From: Clarkia xantiana subsp. parviflora
Lineage: Eukaryota > Streptophyta > Magnoliopsida > Myrtales > Onagraceae
Reading direction: 5' to 3'
Assembly: GCA_036873135.1 (NCBI GenBank)
Contig: JAPTYO010000011.1
Coordinates: 12,619,747-12,683,746 of the forward strand
Length of the DNA: 64,000 bases
Shown here: positions 1 to 11,340 of the stretch, piece after piece
Numbering within the stretch: position 1 is the first letter of the stretch
Layout: each line of letters begins with the position of its first letter
Translations under genes and position numbers: made by a program
Notes under the pieces: generated by a model
What the model saw: only the letters and a program-made list of their open reading frames with translations
Databases searched by the model: none
What the model was told of the DNA's origin: nothing

Positions 1-410
1 CCGATGTGGGTTTTACGCCTGCATCTTGGGAAATAAGGGCAACATACTCAAACAACAATCCTCTGGCTTCGGTTTACCTTCCTCCACCGAAGCGGAGTCT
101 AATGGCACACCAATCTGAGAGCGCTGAAGTTGAGTTTGAAGTCCTCTGCAACTTCTCTGTCCAAGGCTGCCAGTATCACCTTGCAAGCTCTCTGATCATC
201 AAGGCTCCTCATCCTTTTAGGGGATAGAAGGTTGCCATGCTCATCCACCAGTGTCCTTCCCTTATTCACATCAATACACCTATGTGTACTTTCAGCGAAG
301 AGGAGTTCTCTTACATGCTCACTCCATGCATTATAGTACATGCCATCCAGATTGCGAGGCTTGTAGAAGCGAACCGACCTAGCCACGAAAACTAACACTT
401 TGATAATCAT
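1..410 (-). pseudogene. Element A: copia gag (UBN2 type), 5' part, broken
   Basis: Gag forms the particle in which copia retrotransposon RNA is reverse transcribed. Reading leftwards from about 410, the protein has the N-terminal UBN2-type pattern (FYKPRNLDG..YNAWSEHVREL, then RACKVILAALDREVAEDFKLN). It aligns along its length with the gag of element C at 18662-19303. The clean frame ends near 99; bases 1-98 still align with C gag at nucleotide level but in another frame, so there is a small indel near 120-130. The codon matching the Met of C's MAGSVRF start is Val here, so the start is either further upstream (near 410) or lost. The gene leaves the left edge of the window. Confidence 0.75.
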
Positions 411-1781
411 GCAAAATCAGGGAGACAGTGACATTTTGAGAAAGAATTGCATACATCAGATATCTATTAAGATGGAGTGCGACAAACAATTCCTCAGTCA
501 TCTAAACCAACCGACCACCAGTAAACCAATGGAAGATGGTTGTGAAAGAGTTCACATTACTGTCGTCTTCAATCAATAGATCAGTATTTTAAAACAGTTT
601 TAATCGCAAATTACCAGAAATGGAATTTTAAAACAAGCATACAAGATCTTGGCTTTCCCAAGGCCCATTTTTATTTTGGAAAAATATTCCGCTGAACTTA
701 CTCATGCATATATAATTCTACCATCCATGTAAATCATCATACGCAAGTAACATTCATCACACAAACCACACTCATGCTTACGTGTCATGCGTCTAATGTT
801 CCGAGGAACTCATGCTTGCATACATAATTCTACTTCCAAGTAAATTATTAAATGCAGCTACATCCTCAACACTTTAGCATACGTGTCAAACATGAAACTT
901 CCACATCAATCATACATATTTGGCGACTGGTTTTCGATTTTGAAATATTTTAAACATTAGGGGCTGATTTGCAACTCATGCTTATATTCAATTACGCATC
1001 ATTCTAGACATGAATCCTAGGCAATTTCAACCATCACAGCATGTCTATCCTAGTGCTCATACCATATATTTAACTAGGGCTCTGCCCCCAATATGCGTTA
1101 TCCAGCTAGCTTGACTCAGTCAAGACGAAAGTTCTAATCATGCATAAATATATATCGAATGATAAACAATTGCAATTCAGCCCACTAATTAATCCAGTCC
1201 CAAAAACATGTATCTCCGAGATCCATCCCCATAATCGAAACAAGGCATTAAGTTTTAATTGTTATGTTAATAATAATAAATTCTTAAGCACTGTGTAGGC
1301 CAATTAAGGTTCAAAACATTTGGATTATAAAACTTGACCTCGCTATTTTATTTAATTGACTTGAATTCGGTTTCTAAAATTCGGTTCGGTTTAGTCAATT
1401 TCAGTCGGATTCGGCTCGGTCCAGAAAAAAAATCCGGTTCGGGTCCGGTTCACTAAAATCTGGTTCGGTCCGGTTTTATTTTCAAAATCTGGTTCGGTCC
1501 GAACCGATCCAATAAAAATAGGGTTCGGTTTGGTTCAACAATCAAAACCGGTTCGGTTAGATCCACTTAGTTACCCCGGTCCGACCCGATCCGACTAGGT
1601 CGAACCGATTAAAAAAATACGGTTCGGTTTTAACCCAAACCGGTTTTACAAATTGGACCGGCCCATTTACCCTAGTGTTTGGGCCAAAATATTCTTGTGG
1701 GCTAAGTAGGGTTTTAATGTCCACTAAAAATTAACATAGGCACCAATAAATATTATTTATGTAAAATAATTTCCAATATTG

Positions 1782-1822
<41 letters not shown>

Positions 1823-2368
1823 CGGCCATTCAATAAACATATATATATTTATTGCCAAGATTCTATCTATGAGACTAAATCTATCAATAATATCTTTAAC
1901 CCTATTAATTATCTAGATATATTGATAGTTATACATATTTCTATATATTAATGTGAATCTATCCCTATGTTTCCAATTATAGATTTATTGCTACCTAATA
2001 AAAATTAAAATATGATATACAATATTCCTAGTAGTTTCGGCCGAAATTAATAACTTGGAGCCTAAGAAATTTAAAAATTTTACCTTGTAATTTCACTAGG
2101 GTTTTTGGCACAAACATGAAATTGGAAACAAGTGGTCAAATTTATAGATCAAATTTTAATAAGATCTACAATCTAATGTTCGATTTTGATAAAAACATGT
2201 TTTTCTTGAAGATCATGAACATCAAATTTTTCTAAGAACATCATGAAAATTTCTGACCATTATCAAATCAAAAATTTGAAAATTTTAATTTTCTTTTTAA
2301 AATTTTCGGTCCAATTTTAAAACTTTCAAGAACACCAATTTATCAAAATCATGAACTCCTAACAACAG
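411..2368 (-). other. Element A: long non-coding copia leader
   Basis: Between the primer site and gag lie about 2 kb without a coding frame. The segment matches, in the same order, the leaders of B (7012-9120), C (16579-18661), E (34579-36100) and J (49304-51483). Shared landmarks are an (AT)n run, a cluster of GGTTCGG/CCGAACC motifs (1370-1670), a block around ATGGGGATGGATCTCGGA and a block around GGCCTTGGGAAAGCCAAGATC. Such long leaders are unusual for copia elements and may hold packaging or translation signals; that role is inference. Confidence 0.7.
1785..1821. repeat. (AT)n microsatellite in leader of A
   Basis: Uninterrupted AT dinucleotide run of about 37 bases. It lies at the place where the other members of the family also carry TA runs. 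Confidence 0.95.
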
Positions 2369-2380
2369 ACTCTGATACCA
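2369..2380 (-). promoter_or_regulatory. Element A: primer binding site, initiator Met tRNA
   Basis: On the minus strand TGGTATCAGAGT starts two bases after the LTR end. It matches the copia-type site complementary to the 3' end of initiator Met tRNA (TGGTATCAGAGC) with one change in the last base. Confidence 0.85.
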
Positions 2381-2381
2381 A

Positions 2382-2979
2382 TGTTAGATTACGGGGAGTA
2401 ATAACTACGGATACTATAAACATGGTACATGCTAGTAATCGATATTACGCAGCGGAAGATTAGCACATACCTCAGACGTGATCCGTAGTCCCAAGATCAT
2501 GCAGCAGGGAGTTCACGGTCCTCTGGTCGGCACCCGTAGAGGTTCTTGTTAAGGAAGCCCTACGCGGTATATTCACCACAGCAAAGACTCTGATCGATTC
2601 TTGGCAAGGATGTATCTCCGGAGTGTTTGCCCGAAGGCAAATTGGCACACCCTTGGTGTTATGTGGTTCGGCCGATGTAGGTTTTATGGGGAGGAGGGTT
2701 TTTCTCTCTAAAACACTCTAAGGAGGGATTATGGATTAACCTAATAAAACCCCTAACACCTATTATTTATAGGAGTAGTAAAGCGGACAAAAGTCTACTT
2801 TGCCCACCATTTAAGTTTCGGCCGGCCTATGCATAAGAGAGGCCCATATTTTGGGCCTCTCATGTCAATTGAGATTTGGGTCTGGCCCAATGTCCTAATG
2901 TGACATTTACCCAATTGTCTTAGGTAACATATACATATAATCGGCTTCCATTTACGGCTCCCATCACCATATGATTACA
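2382..2979 (-). repeat. Element A: 5' LTR (copia)
   Basis: Read on the minus strand the LTR begins TGTAATCATATGG and ends CCGTAATCTAACA, directly followed by the primer site. Length is 598 bases. It resembles the J LTR (48688-49290) more closely than the C or B LTRs, although A's gag resembles C's gag. It carries a TATA box and the inverted repeat described at 2778. It interrupts the gag of gypsy element M. The partner 3' LTR lies beyond the left edge. Confidence 0.85.
2764..2803 (-). promoter_or_regulatory. Element A LTR: TATA box and degenerate upstream hairpin
   Basis: On the minus strand a hairpin-like repeat with TTTT centre (2778-2803) is followed 6 bases later by TATAAATA (2764-2771). 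Two of the eleven pairs are mismatched and one is a wobble pair, so this copy is decayed compared with those of J, B, C and E. Confidence 0.65.
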
Positions 2980-3326
2980 GTCTTGACGCTTTAGGCTACT
3001 TTTTCCAGGTGTGATGCCAAAGGAGAAGGTTCTCTTGGTGGTGGGACCACCTCAGCCTGGGCTTGGGTCCAGAAAGCGTTGAAGGTTGCCAGTACCTCTG
3101 GTGGAAATTTTTGGGCAGCTGGCGTTGCCTTGACCACTGTGGGCGGCGTGGACAAAGATGGTTATGTTCCATTGGCCACTCCATTTGCTTCCTGAGGTGG
3201 CTTCTTTGTTGGCTCCTTTACTGGTTCTTCATTCCCATGTCGAGATGACTGAGGATCAATACCAGGAGCAGTGACCTCGTTGATCATAGTTATAGTTTTT
3301 GCAGGCTTATTCCTTAGTGGTCCCAT
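2980..3326 (-). pseudogene. Element M: gypsy gag N-terminus, cut by element A
   Basis: A frame opening with MGPLRNKPAKTITMINE begins on the minus strand near 3326, about 17 bases after the primer site. It runs through a Pro/Lys-rich, low-complexity stretch, as is usual for the N-terminus of Tat-type gypsy gag, with one in-frame stop in the middle, until element A breaks it at 2980. The rest of M should lie left of A, outside the window. I recognise no conserved domain in this short part; the assignment rests on its place right after a gypsy LTR and primer site. Confidence 0.55.
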
Positions 3327-3342
3327 AACTTTTTTATCAAGA

Positions 3343-3360
3343 TTCCTTCATACGGCGCCA
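3343..3360 (-). promoter_or_regulatory. Element M: primer binding site
   Basis: On the minus strand the LTR end CCAACA is followed by T and then TGGCGCCGTATGAAGGAA. TGGCGCCG-type sites are common in plant Tat/Athila gypsy elements. Confidence 0.65.
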
Positions 3361-3361
3361 A

Positions 3362-4015
3362 TGTTGGATCGTCAAAGTCTGGCAAAGCCTGGTAGTAGAT
3401 TCTCCTGGTTCTCGCCCGGGCATCTCTCTGAAGATTGAAGCTTTCTGGGCTAGCTTGTTCTTCATGGCGGGACTCTCTTGGCGAGGCCTGAGAAAGGCGG
3501 GGTTTTTCCCTTCATTCCACTCTGAAGCTTAAGTTAGTATAAGTGTATTCAAAGTAGGAATCTTATAAGTGAATGTAAATGTCTTACTCTTTATAGAGGT
3601 TTTGAACCGACTCTATGGCGGCGTTACCTTCCCATTAGGGTTTGCCTTTGTGGCGGTGCCAAGCAGGTTATAAGTAGGTCACTACCTCACCTTTTCTTGG
3701 GAGAGTTGGTTTCCTTTTGACAATATCAAGAATGTCGCCACCTCACTTTACTTAAGAGAGTGGGTTTCCTTCAGTGACAGTATCAAGAAGGTCGCCACCT
3801 AACCATTATTTAAGAGGTTGGGTTTCTTCCAAGTCGGTACTAAGCTGATCGTCATCTCATCATTCCTTAATAGGATGGGTGTATTGGTGGCGTCGCCTTT
3901 TTGTACATTCCTTGTGGATATAAATTTTGGCGTAAGCTGGAGTACCTTCTTTTAGAATACCTCTTCCCTTATCTCCTTTCAGTCGTCGACTTTGGCTCAG
4001 TATTTTACCATGGTT
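3362..4015 (-). repeat. Element M: 5' LTR (gypsy, same family as L)
   Basis: Starts (plus strand) TGTTGGATCG and shares blocks with the L LTR at 41921-42786, including the GAAGCTTAAGT block and tandem units of about 60 bases around GTCGCCACCT (3670-3890). The far end is not sharp: similarity to L fades near 4015, where copia remnant N begins, so the LTR may be truncated. Confidence 0.65.
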
Positions 4016-5230
4016 CCAAAAAAGCTCTCATTTTCGCGATAGCAAAGTGTGTAATCTGAAGTACCTTTAAAATACCGTAAGATTCGCTTAATGGTTATCC
4101 AATGTCCATAGTCATGATCCTAAATGTATCTCGCTACTAACTCGACTGCGTAAAAAATGTCTAGTCTCCACAACCTATGCCTTGGGTGGCAATGCGCGAA
4201 GCTTGTGTCCCGAGGTTCGGGTTCAGATTTCTGTTTTTGGTCGGAATATTTTGACCTACAGGTTCTTAACGATTCGTGCCAGCGGGCTATATATTTCCTC
4301 TAGCATTCAAAACAACGTTAGGTAATGTAATTAAGTCCAGTCCTAAACCAGCAACTACGTCATCATTACCTTGATCAACATAGTTTTTATTCGCTAAATC
4401 ATCGAAATTAGCTACAATTTTGTTTATTCCACTCGAAGTATCCAAGACATATGGATCTAAATCCTCTAATACTACTTCAGTTTCGTTCGGAATCTAGCTT
4501 TGGAAACTCGTTCTCTAAGATTATTACATCGATTGGTTCGTGTTTTGTAACACTCCCACCTCATGAGCAACTATAAATACGTAAAATTTCGAGGATTTTG
4601 AGTATCTCAAAAGGGGATACTTTTACGTCATATTTCACCTAACTTTCCGTAACGACTATCAATGTATAGGTCTCGCAGCCCCAAGGCTGTAGTTTGGACA
4701 AGTTTACTTCTATTCCAGTCCAAATCTCAAATGGGGTAGTGTCTACCGATTTCAAGGGAAAACAGTTCAATATGCATGTCTATGTCAAGAAAACATCACC
4801 CCAAAATGAGATGAGAAGTTTTACATGTGACATCATAGTCCTAACCACGTCAAAGAGCTTGCGGTTCTAGGGTTCTGCAATGCTAGAATTATGAATTGTT
4901 GTACAATTCATTTTCATTACATGCATCTCTGAAAAAAGTGGAAGTGTATTCACTTCCTATGTCGGTTCGAAGGGTTTTAACCTTCTGGTATAATCGAATC
5001 TATTAAGAAGTTCAAAATACTTTTGAAAGTTTTCCTTATTTCGTAGACATGCCAATTTTGACCAAACGAGTGTGAAACTCTATAATGTAATTCACACTTA
5101 TAACTTCATCTATGTCCGTATTCGGTACCCACTCATCATAGGTGCCGAACCTTAGCTCAATTTGTCCATTTATTTGGCTAAGTTACAAACATCTCATATA
5201 ATATAGAATTTTGAAGCAAGAAAATTCAGC
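4016..5230 (-). pseudogene. Remnant N: copia integrase and RT C-terminal pieces
   Basis: Old copia pol on the minus strand, read from 5230 down to 4016. Near 5000-4900 an integrase core trace is visible (LRTDIGSEYTSTFF, compare the family pattern RTDNGGEYxSxxF). It is followed by a degenerate integrase C-terminal part and a linker. Near 4170-4040 the conserved end of the RT domain appears (DIFYAVELVARYI, then IKRILRYFKGTSDYTLCY). The catalytic RT palm between these two is missing, so an internal deletion has joined linker and RT end. There are many stops and frameshifts. No LTR could be matched to it. Confidence 0.7.
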
Positions 5231-5841
5231 AACCATTGGTACTACAAGTGGGTTTATGTACAAGGATTTTCTCATAAACATCATCACGAACCGATTATTC
5301 TATTCGTGAGGCGTCGACTAAGGATTCATTTACTCTCTAAAGTTCACACCATATCATGACGCGGTATGTGGGTTAAGTGGGATGTGACATCACCGCGTGA
5401 TAACGCCCTTGAAGGGGTTACTCATATGCATCCTCATAACCAAAATTCTATAGGAGCAAGCATTATTGACCACTATATTTTCAAATTTGTCTAAATACAC
5501 CACTATGTTAGTCTACATTTAAATTTGTATTAAAAATGATGACATCATACATGTCGATGACGTGAAATATATTCGTTGTTTTGTAATTTTTTAGGTATTA
5601 TCACATTAAAATATATTTCACATTATTTTAGAATTTTTTTTGTTGCTCTTTTCGTTATTTTGTTATAGTTTTCTATATTTAAATATTTTAAATGTCTCGA
5701 GTATTACCATAGTTTAGTTGACAAGTTCACATGGGAAATATATGCAAGCGCAATATTTTTAAATTGAATATACCGACAAACTAAGAAATTGGTGCATCTG
5801 GTAACATTTCAAAACATAATAATGTATTTAACAACATATGT
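5231..5841. other. No recognisable feature
   Basis: AT-rich sequence without long frames, LTR signals or obvious repeats. It may include the far end of remnant N. Confidence 0.5.
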
Positions 5842-6101
5842 GGTGTTAGGCTGTAAATGAGCTGAGTCGAGCCGAATATCTACCAAGCTCGACTCGTCTC
5901 ATTTGGCTCGAACCTCGACCAAGCCTTATATTTTTAAGCTCGAGCTCAGCTTGATGTCATACTCGACGAGTTCAAACTCCGCTCTTTAAGTTTAAATATA
6001 TTTTTTTCAATTAAATCATAAATGGTGCACCTTAGATCGAGCTCGAACTCGACTCGATTAGACTTTTGGCTCGAGCTCGACTTGAATTGAATATGTATAT
6101 A
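5842..6101. mobile_element. Element O, left part: TIR-like, GAGCTCGA-rich
   Basis: A stretch rich in CTCGAGCTCG and GACTCGA motifs, opening with GGCTGTAAATGAGC. The right part (33505-33740), read in reverse, opens GGTGTAAATG and has the same TCGAG-rich content, so the two look like the ends of one non-autonomous inverted-repeat element. Element C sits between them in a TA repeat. Superfamily and target duplication were not resolved. Confidence 0.4.
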
Positions 6102-6388
6102 TGTTAGCATATGGAGATTGGGCGCCGTAATTAGGAGCCTATTAATATGTATATGTTACCTAAGAAATTTGGTAAATGTCACATTAGGGTAATTGGGCTT
6201 GACCAAAATCCCAATTGACATGAGAGGCCCAAATATTGGGCCTCCCTTATACATGGCCGGACGAAACTATAGTGTAGGGGCAAAGTGGACTTTTGTTCAC
6301 TTTGCTCCTCCTATAAATAAGGAGTGTTAGAGTTTTCTTAAGGGTAATTCACAGTTCCTCCTAAGTGGTGATTTGAGAGAAAAAACTC
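6102..6388 (+). repeat. Element C: 5' LTR, first part
   Basis: Begins TGTTAGCATATGG and matches 32837 onward. It is broken at 6388 by element B; the remainder is 16251-16565. Combined length of about 602 bases agrees with the 598 bases of the right LTR. Confidence 0.85.
6280..6319 (+). promoter_or_regulatory. Element C 5' LTR: hairpin and TATA box
   Basis: An inverted repeat with 11-base arms (GCAAAGTGGAC / GTTCACTTTGC, one mismatch) and TTTT centre at 6280-6305, then TATAAATA at 6312-6319. Confidence 0.7.
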
Positions 6389-6513
6389 TATTGGCATAAG
6401 GTATACGGGCGCCGTAAATGGTAGCCCGTTAATATATGTACATGTTACCTAAGTCAATTGAGTAAATGTCACATTAGGGTAATTGGGCCTGGCCCAATTC
6501 CCTAATGACATGA

Positions 6514-6533
6514 GAGGCCCAAAATTGGGCCTC
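6514..6533 (+). promoter_or_regulatory. Palindrome with two GGCCCA/TGGGCC site-II motifs (B 5' LTR)
   Basis: Arms GAGGCCCAA and TTGGGCCTC separated by AA. GGCCCA/TGGGCC is the plant site-II core known to bind TCP factors. The same palindrome recurs at 15776-15795 (B 3' LTR) and 48807-48830 (J), and in variant form in A, C and E. Confidence 0.6.
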
Positions 6534-6574
6534 CCTTATACAATAGGTGGCCGGCCGAATATTAGTACCACATA

Positions 6575-6616
6575 GAATGGAGTGGACTTTTGTCCACTCC
6601 ATTCCTCTTATATATA
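6575..6616 (+). promoter_or_regulatory. Element B 5' LTR: perfect hairpin and TATA box
   Basis: Perfect 13-base arms GAATGGAGTGGAC and GTCCACTCCATTC around TTTT (6575-6604), followed by TATATATA from 6609. Confidence 0.75.
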
Positions 6617-6999
6617 GAGGTGTATTGGGATTTTCACAATACAATTCATAACTCTCCTTAAGAGTAAATTGAAGTGAATTTCCCTCACTCCTTAGTACAA
6701 TATTCGGCCAGACCTTGTTCATCACCAATGGTGTGCCAAATTGATTTCGAGCAATCAATCCGAGGATCTGTTCCCGACGAAGAACTGATCAGAGGATTTG
6801 CTGTGGAGCTATACTTCGTGGGACTTCTTTCTAAGAACTTGCACGAGTTTCCGACTGGTGGATCGTGAACTCCCTCCACAACATTTTGGGCAAAGGAATC
6901 GACTAAAGGTATGTGCGAATTCTTCCGCTGCGTAATTGTGATTACTAGCACGTACTTGAATTTAGTGTTTCCTAGTATTACGTCCCCGTAATCCAACAG

Positions 7000-7011
7000 T
7001 GGTATCATAGT
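7000..7011 (+). promoter_or_regulatory. Element B: primer binding site, decayed
   Basis: TGGTATCATAGT one base after the LTR end; the last part of the initiator Met tRNA match (GAGC) has changed to TAGT. Confidence 0.75.
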
Positions 7012-7648
7012 GAGGTTTAGGAATTCATGATTTTGATAAACTAGTGTTCTTGAATTTTTTATGAACACCGAAATTTTTAAACACATATTCGTGTTTTTAA
7101 TCTTTAAAAACTTTAAATTTTCAGATTTTACATGTTTTTAAAGGGGTTCCGAAAATTTCATGTTCAATTTTAAGTTTGATGTTCATGATCTTCGAGAACA
7201 AGATGAGTTTTATCAAGAACAATATATGGATTCATGATCATAATGGTTTTTTATCTTAAAATTTGACAATTTTTCCAATTCTTGGTGTTTTTGGCAGAAA
7301 ACCCTAGTGATTATTAGGTAAAATTTTTAATTTCTTAGGGTGCAAGAAAGAAAAAATCGGCCGGCCTAGTATAGATATATTTGTTACCATATTTTAATTT
7401 TATTAAAGATGACAATATATCTATAAATTGGAAAGATAAGGAAAAGATTCACATTATATAATAAAATATATAAACTATCAAAAGTTATGGGATAAAAATA
7501 TATTGATAGGATTTAGTTACTTAAAAAGATTAAGAATATATATTGTCTATATATTTTATCCCTAAATATATATTTGACAATAGTTATATATATATATATA
7601 TGTTTATATTGTTAATTGATTTACATCTTAAATATAGAATCTTGACAA

Positions 7649-7731
<83 letters not shown>

Positions 7732-9120
7732 TAAGTGCCGAATTATATAAATATATATATATTAGCAACGTTGGAAATTATTTTACATAATTAATATTTC
7801 TTGTGGGCTAAGTTAAGTTTTTGGTGGATTTTAAAACCCTATTTAGCCCAAGGAAGTATTTTGGCCGAACCCACTAGGGTTTATGGGCCAATCCAATTTG
7901 CGTTAACGGAGCAGGTTAAACCAATCCGGGTTTTCTTAATCGGACCGACCTAGATGGGTAGGGTTGGACCTAAGTAACTAAGTGAATCTAAACCGAACCG
8001 GTTTTGAGTGATGAACCGAACCGAAAATCTATTTTACTAAACCGATTCGGACTGAACCGGATTTTAATTGAACCAGACCGAACCCGAACAGGATTTATTG
8101 GACCGAATCGAACCGAATTTTAAATTGACTATACCGAAATTTTTAAGTCAATTTAATAAAATAGGATGTCCAATTTTTATAATCCAAATGTTTTGAACTT
8201 TAAAATTAGCCTAAACTTTGCTCAAAAGGTTTAAATTCCACATTTTAAATAAACCTTATTGCTCGGTTACGATTATGGGGATGGATCTCGGAAATGCATG
8301 TTTTAGGGACTGGTTTAAATTAGTGGGTTGAATTGCAATTGTTTACTTTTGGCTATATATTTTAATATAATTAGAACTGTCGACTTCACTAAGTCAAGCT
8401 AGCTTGAAATTATATTGTGAGCTATGCTCTGGGATTTAAATATATGGTTTACGCAATAGGATGGACATATTGTGATGAAAGGAATTGCCTAGGATTCATG
8501 TCTAGAAATTCGCATGATTGATTGTAAGCATGAATTGCAAATCAGCCCTTAATATTTTAAAAGTGTTTAAAACGAACATCCAGTCGCCAATTATGCATGT
8601 TTATGGAAGTTTCATGTATGACACGTATGCTGTTGATGATGAAATAGCATGTGATAGTTTACTTTATAGTAGAATTATATATGCTAGCATGAGTTCCTCA
8701 GAACATTAGACGCATGACGCGTATGCATGATGTTTGGTTTGGCCGATTTTATGGCATGATATGATAATTTTCTAAGTGTAGTATAATTATATATGCATGC
8801 GTAAATTGTCGGATAATTTTCAAAATAAAAAGGGCCTTGGGAAAGCCAAGATCGGGTATGCATATTTTTCAAAATATTCCCATTCCGGAAATTTTCATAG
8901 AATAACCGTTTTCAAAAAGACTGATCTATTAGATTGAAGACGATGATGGTGTGAACTCTTTTAGGGACCCCCTTCCCCTGGTTTAATGGGGATTGGTTTG
9001 GTCTAGATGACTGAAGGATCACTATTTGTCGTATTCCATCTTAATAGATAATCCGATTTTTGCAATTCTTTTTCAAAATGTTATTGTCTTCCTGATCATG
9101 CATGATTATCAATGTGTTAG
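7012..9120 (+). other. Element B: non-coding copia leader
   Basis: About 2.1 kb collinear with the leaders of A, C, E and J: TA microsatellite (7653-7725), CCGAACC-rich cluster (7900-8130), the ATGGGGATGGATCTCGGA block (8274) and the GGGAAAGCCAAGATC block (8838). No credible coding frame. Confidence 0.7.
7653..7725. repeat. (TA)n microsatellite in leader of B
   Basis: About 73 bases of pure TA repeat. The apparent Tyr/Ile frame across it is an artefact. Confidence 0.95.
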
Positions 9121-9189
9121 TATAAAAGGCTGAGACAAGCAATGTTATCTCCCAAATGAATAAGGGGATAAGATTGAATGAGAATAATT

Positions 9190-9561
9190 ATAAAATTTGG
9201 AATAAGCGAGTAAATATGGTGATTGCTGAAATGAGGGGTTTGGAGCACTTGACTACGAAACACACCAGGCCTGAAGGAGAGATCGCGGCCAATCTGAAGG
9301 AATTCTATGATGAATGAGATACTAAGGATCAAGATGTACGCTCCTCCTTGTTGTCAATGCTAGAGGATAATATCCTCTATAGGTATGATCATTTGGAGTC
9401 TGCCAAGGACCTATGGGACGGTCTCAAGGCAGGGTTTGGTGTATACACCACGGCCCAGAAGCGGTCGTAAAACATCGCTTTAGACTCCTACAAGATGAAC
9501 CCTAAGCATTCGATGAGGGAGCACGTTATGCACATGTGTAACATGCTTGCCGAACTCAATG
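9190..9561 (+). pseudogene. Element B: copia gag, first part
   Basis: Reads NYKIWNKRVNMVIAEMRGLE, later RSSLLSMLEDNILYRYDHLE and AKDLWDGLKAGF, the UBN2-type copia gag pattern, up to MLAELNA where a CACTA-like element interrupts it. There are at least two in-frame stops (in FYDE*DTKD and QKRS*NIA). This gag is clearly a different lineage from those of C and J although B's RT is very close to C's. The second part is 10920-11340. Confidence 0.75.
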
Positions 9562-10916
9562 CACTACAAGAATGCATATTTTTTGTGATAAACCTTTTGT
9601 GATAACAACATATTTACTCACTAAAAATTAAGGAATTAATGACCAAACAATAATTTAGTCACTAGTTACTTCACGGTAAAATTGAGTAAGTGAAGAAGTA
9701 AAATTTAGTCATAAAAATTCATTAACAAAAACATACAAAATAATGGTGTTATAATCGATGTTAAGCTAATTCTTAAGGATAGTCAAAATTCTATTAAATT
9801 TGCCAAATACTATGACAACTTTAGCGTTTATAATTTAGTTAATGATAATGCTTTTACTAATTATGTATTAAATTGGTATAAATACACATGATAACTTTTA
9901 TGTCATTTATTTTATAAAATCCTAATTTAACAATTATTAATTAGTTTTTTTTTTGCTAAAATAATTAATGAGTTAGAATAAAAATTCAAGGACTTGTATA
10001 TTTTATTTTATACTTAAGTTATCTTATCAATATATATTATTGTCAATAGAATATTATGTGATAATATTAGATAATGTAACTAATATTCTATTATTTTTCA
10101 AATGTCGATATTTTTTACAAGTAATGTACAAAAAATTTGTGGTCAAGTCCGTTATTATATATTTCTTTTTCATTTATCTAAAAGATAATAAAATTATAAT
10201 TTCCATTCCAATAATATTTTTTATTAAAAAAAAGGCAATCGTACAACAGGAAAATGAAATTATCTATATTCTATATATAATATAATTTTGATGAACCTTA
10301 CAACAACTTGACACATAAGAAAACATATCATCTACATGTAAAAAACGGATAATATTATTGGTCCACATGAATTTACTTTAGCCATCTATGATGTGGCATC
10401 GTCACATAGATCATTCTAATGGCTTAAAATTGCTCCAAAGCATCTCATAGCATCTTACAAACCGTTTTTTTTTTCTACAAACCGTTTTTTTTCTACCAAC
10501 CGTACAGATTTGTGCATAAATGCATTTTTTTATTATCTTTAATGTAGTTAAGATAATACTAAGAAATATATCTATATATATATATATTATAAAACATATT
10601 GGAATAAACTTATAGAAGATAAATATGGTTTTAGTCCTAGATAATATTTTATTAATTTGTAATGTTTTCACCATAAAAAATTAATTAATTATATTTAAGT
10701 GTTTTCATAGTGATAACTATTGATATATTTAGTCATTCTATGATGAAATGCAATATTTGTATTGACGTAACTGATATATTATAAAGGTCTCATCAATAAA
10801 CACACAATTATAATAATATACGATTTTAGTATTTATCAATTAAAATTAATTATTACGTTAAATAATTTTCAAAATCTATGTTTCAATATATTCATGTTTG
10901 ATTTTTTCTTCAATAT
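9562..10916. mobile_element. CACTA-like non-autonomous DNA transposon in B gag
   Basis: Begins CACTACAAGAA, the diagnostic terminus of plant CACTA (En/Spm) elements. The right end TTCTTCAATAT is a decayed reverse of it. Flanked by a 3-base duplication ATG (9559-9561 and 10917-10919), the expected length for CACTA. Removing the segment restores the gag reading across the site (AELNA joined to AGEILSEEQK). The 1355-base interior is AT-rich and has no transposase. Confidence 0.65.
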
Positions 10917-10919
10917 ATG

Positions 10920-11340
10920 AAGCAGGAGAAATCCTGTCTGAGGAGCAGAAAATCAACTACTTGATCCGATCTTTGCCTGACTCTTGGAACATCATGAAAG
11001 TGAACCTTACCCATGCTACACATCTCGATAGCCTTGATAAAGTGCAAGTTCATCTTGAGCTGGAGGAAGATCGACTCACGGCTGAGAAGCCCAGAGCTGA
11101 AATGTATATTGCATCCTCTACACCAGCTGAGCAAAATGGTAAGCGCAAGAGAAAATGCAAAGTCCTTCAGAGTAAGAATGAGAAGTCTGTGTTTCCCAAA
11201 CCCCGAAGGAAGTTCAAACGCAAGCAAAACAAACACATAAAGAGGAAACTCGAACGTGTTTCAGGTGTGGCGTGAAAGGACACCTGGCTGCTGCCTGTAC
11301 CAATCCTCCTAAGGTACGTACTGAGAAATAATGATGAAAA
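10920..11340 (+). pseudogene. Element B: copia gag, second part with zinc knuckle
   Basis: Continues gag after the CACTA insertion: EILSEEQKINYLIRSLPDSW, a Lys/Arg-rich basic stretch, then in a shifted frame RTCFRCGVKGHLAAAC, a CX2CX4HX4C zinc knuckle that binds retrotransposon RNA. The frame change between the basic stretch and the knuckle (near 11240-11260) means one indel. A stop follows shortly after. Confidence 0.8.

Larger units (their letters stand above)
6389..6998 (+). repeat. Element B: 5' LTR
   Basis: 610 bases, ending CCCCGTAATCCAACA right before the primer site. Highly similar to 15651-16250. Confidence 0.9.

Noticed and set aside
3063..3248. Trp/Leu-rich plus-strand frame
   Set aside because: Shadow of the minus-strand gag start of element M.
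7543..7728. Tyr/Ile-rich frame
   Set aside because: It is the TA microsatellite in B's leader.
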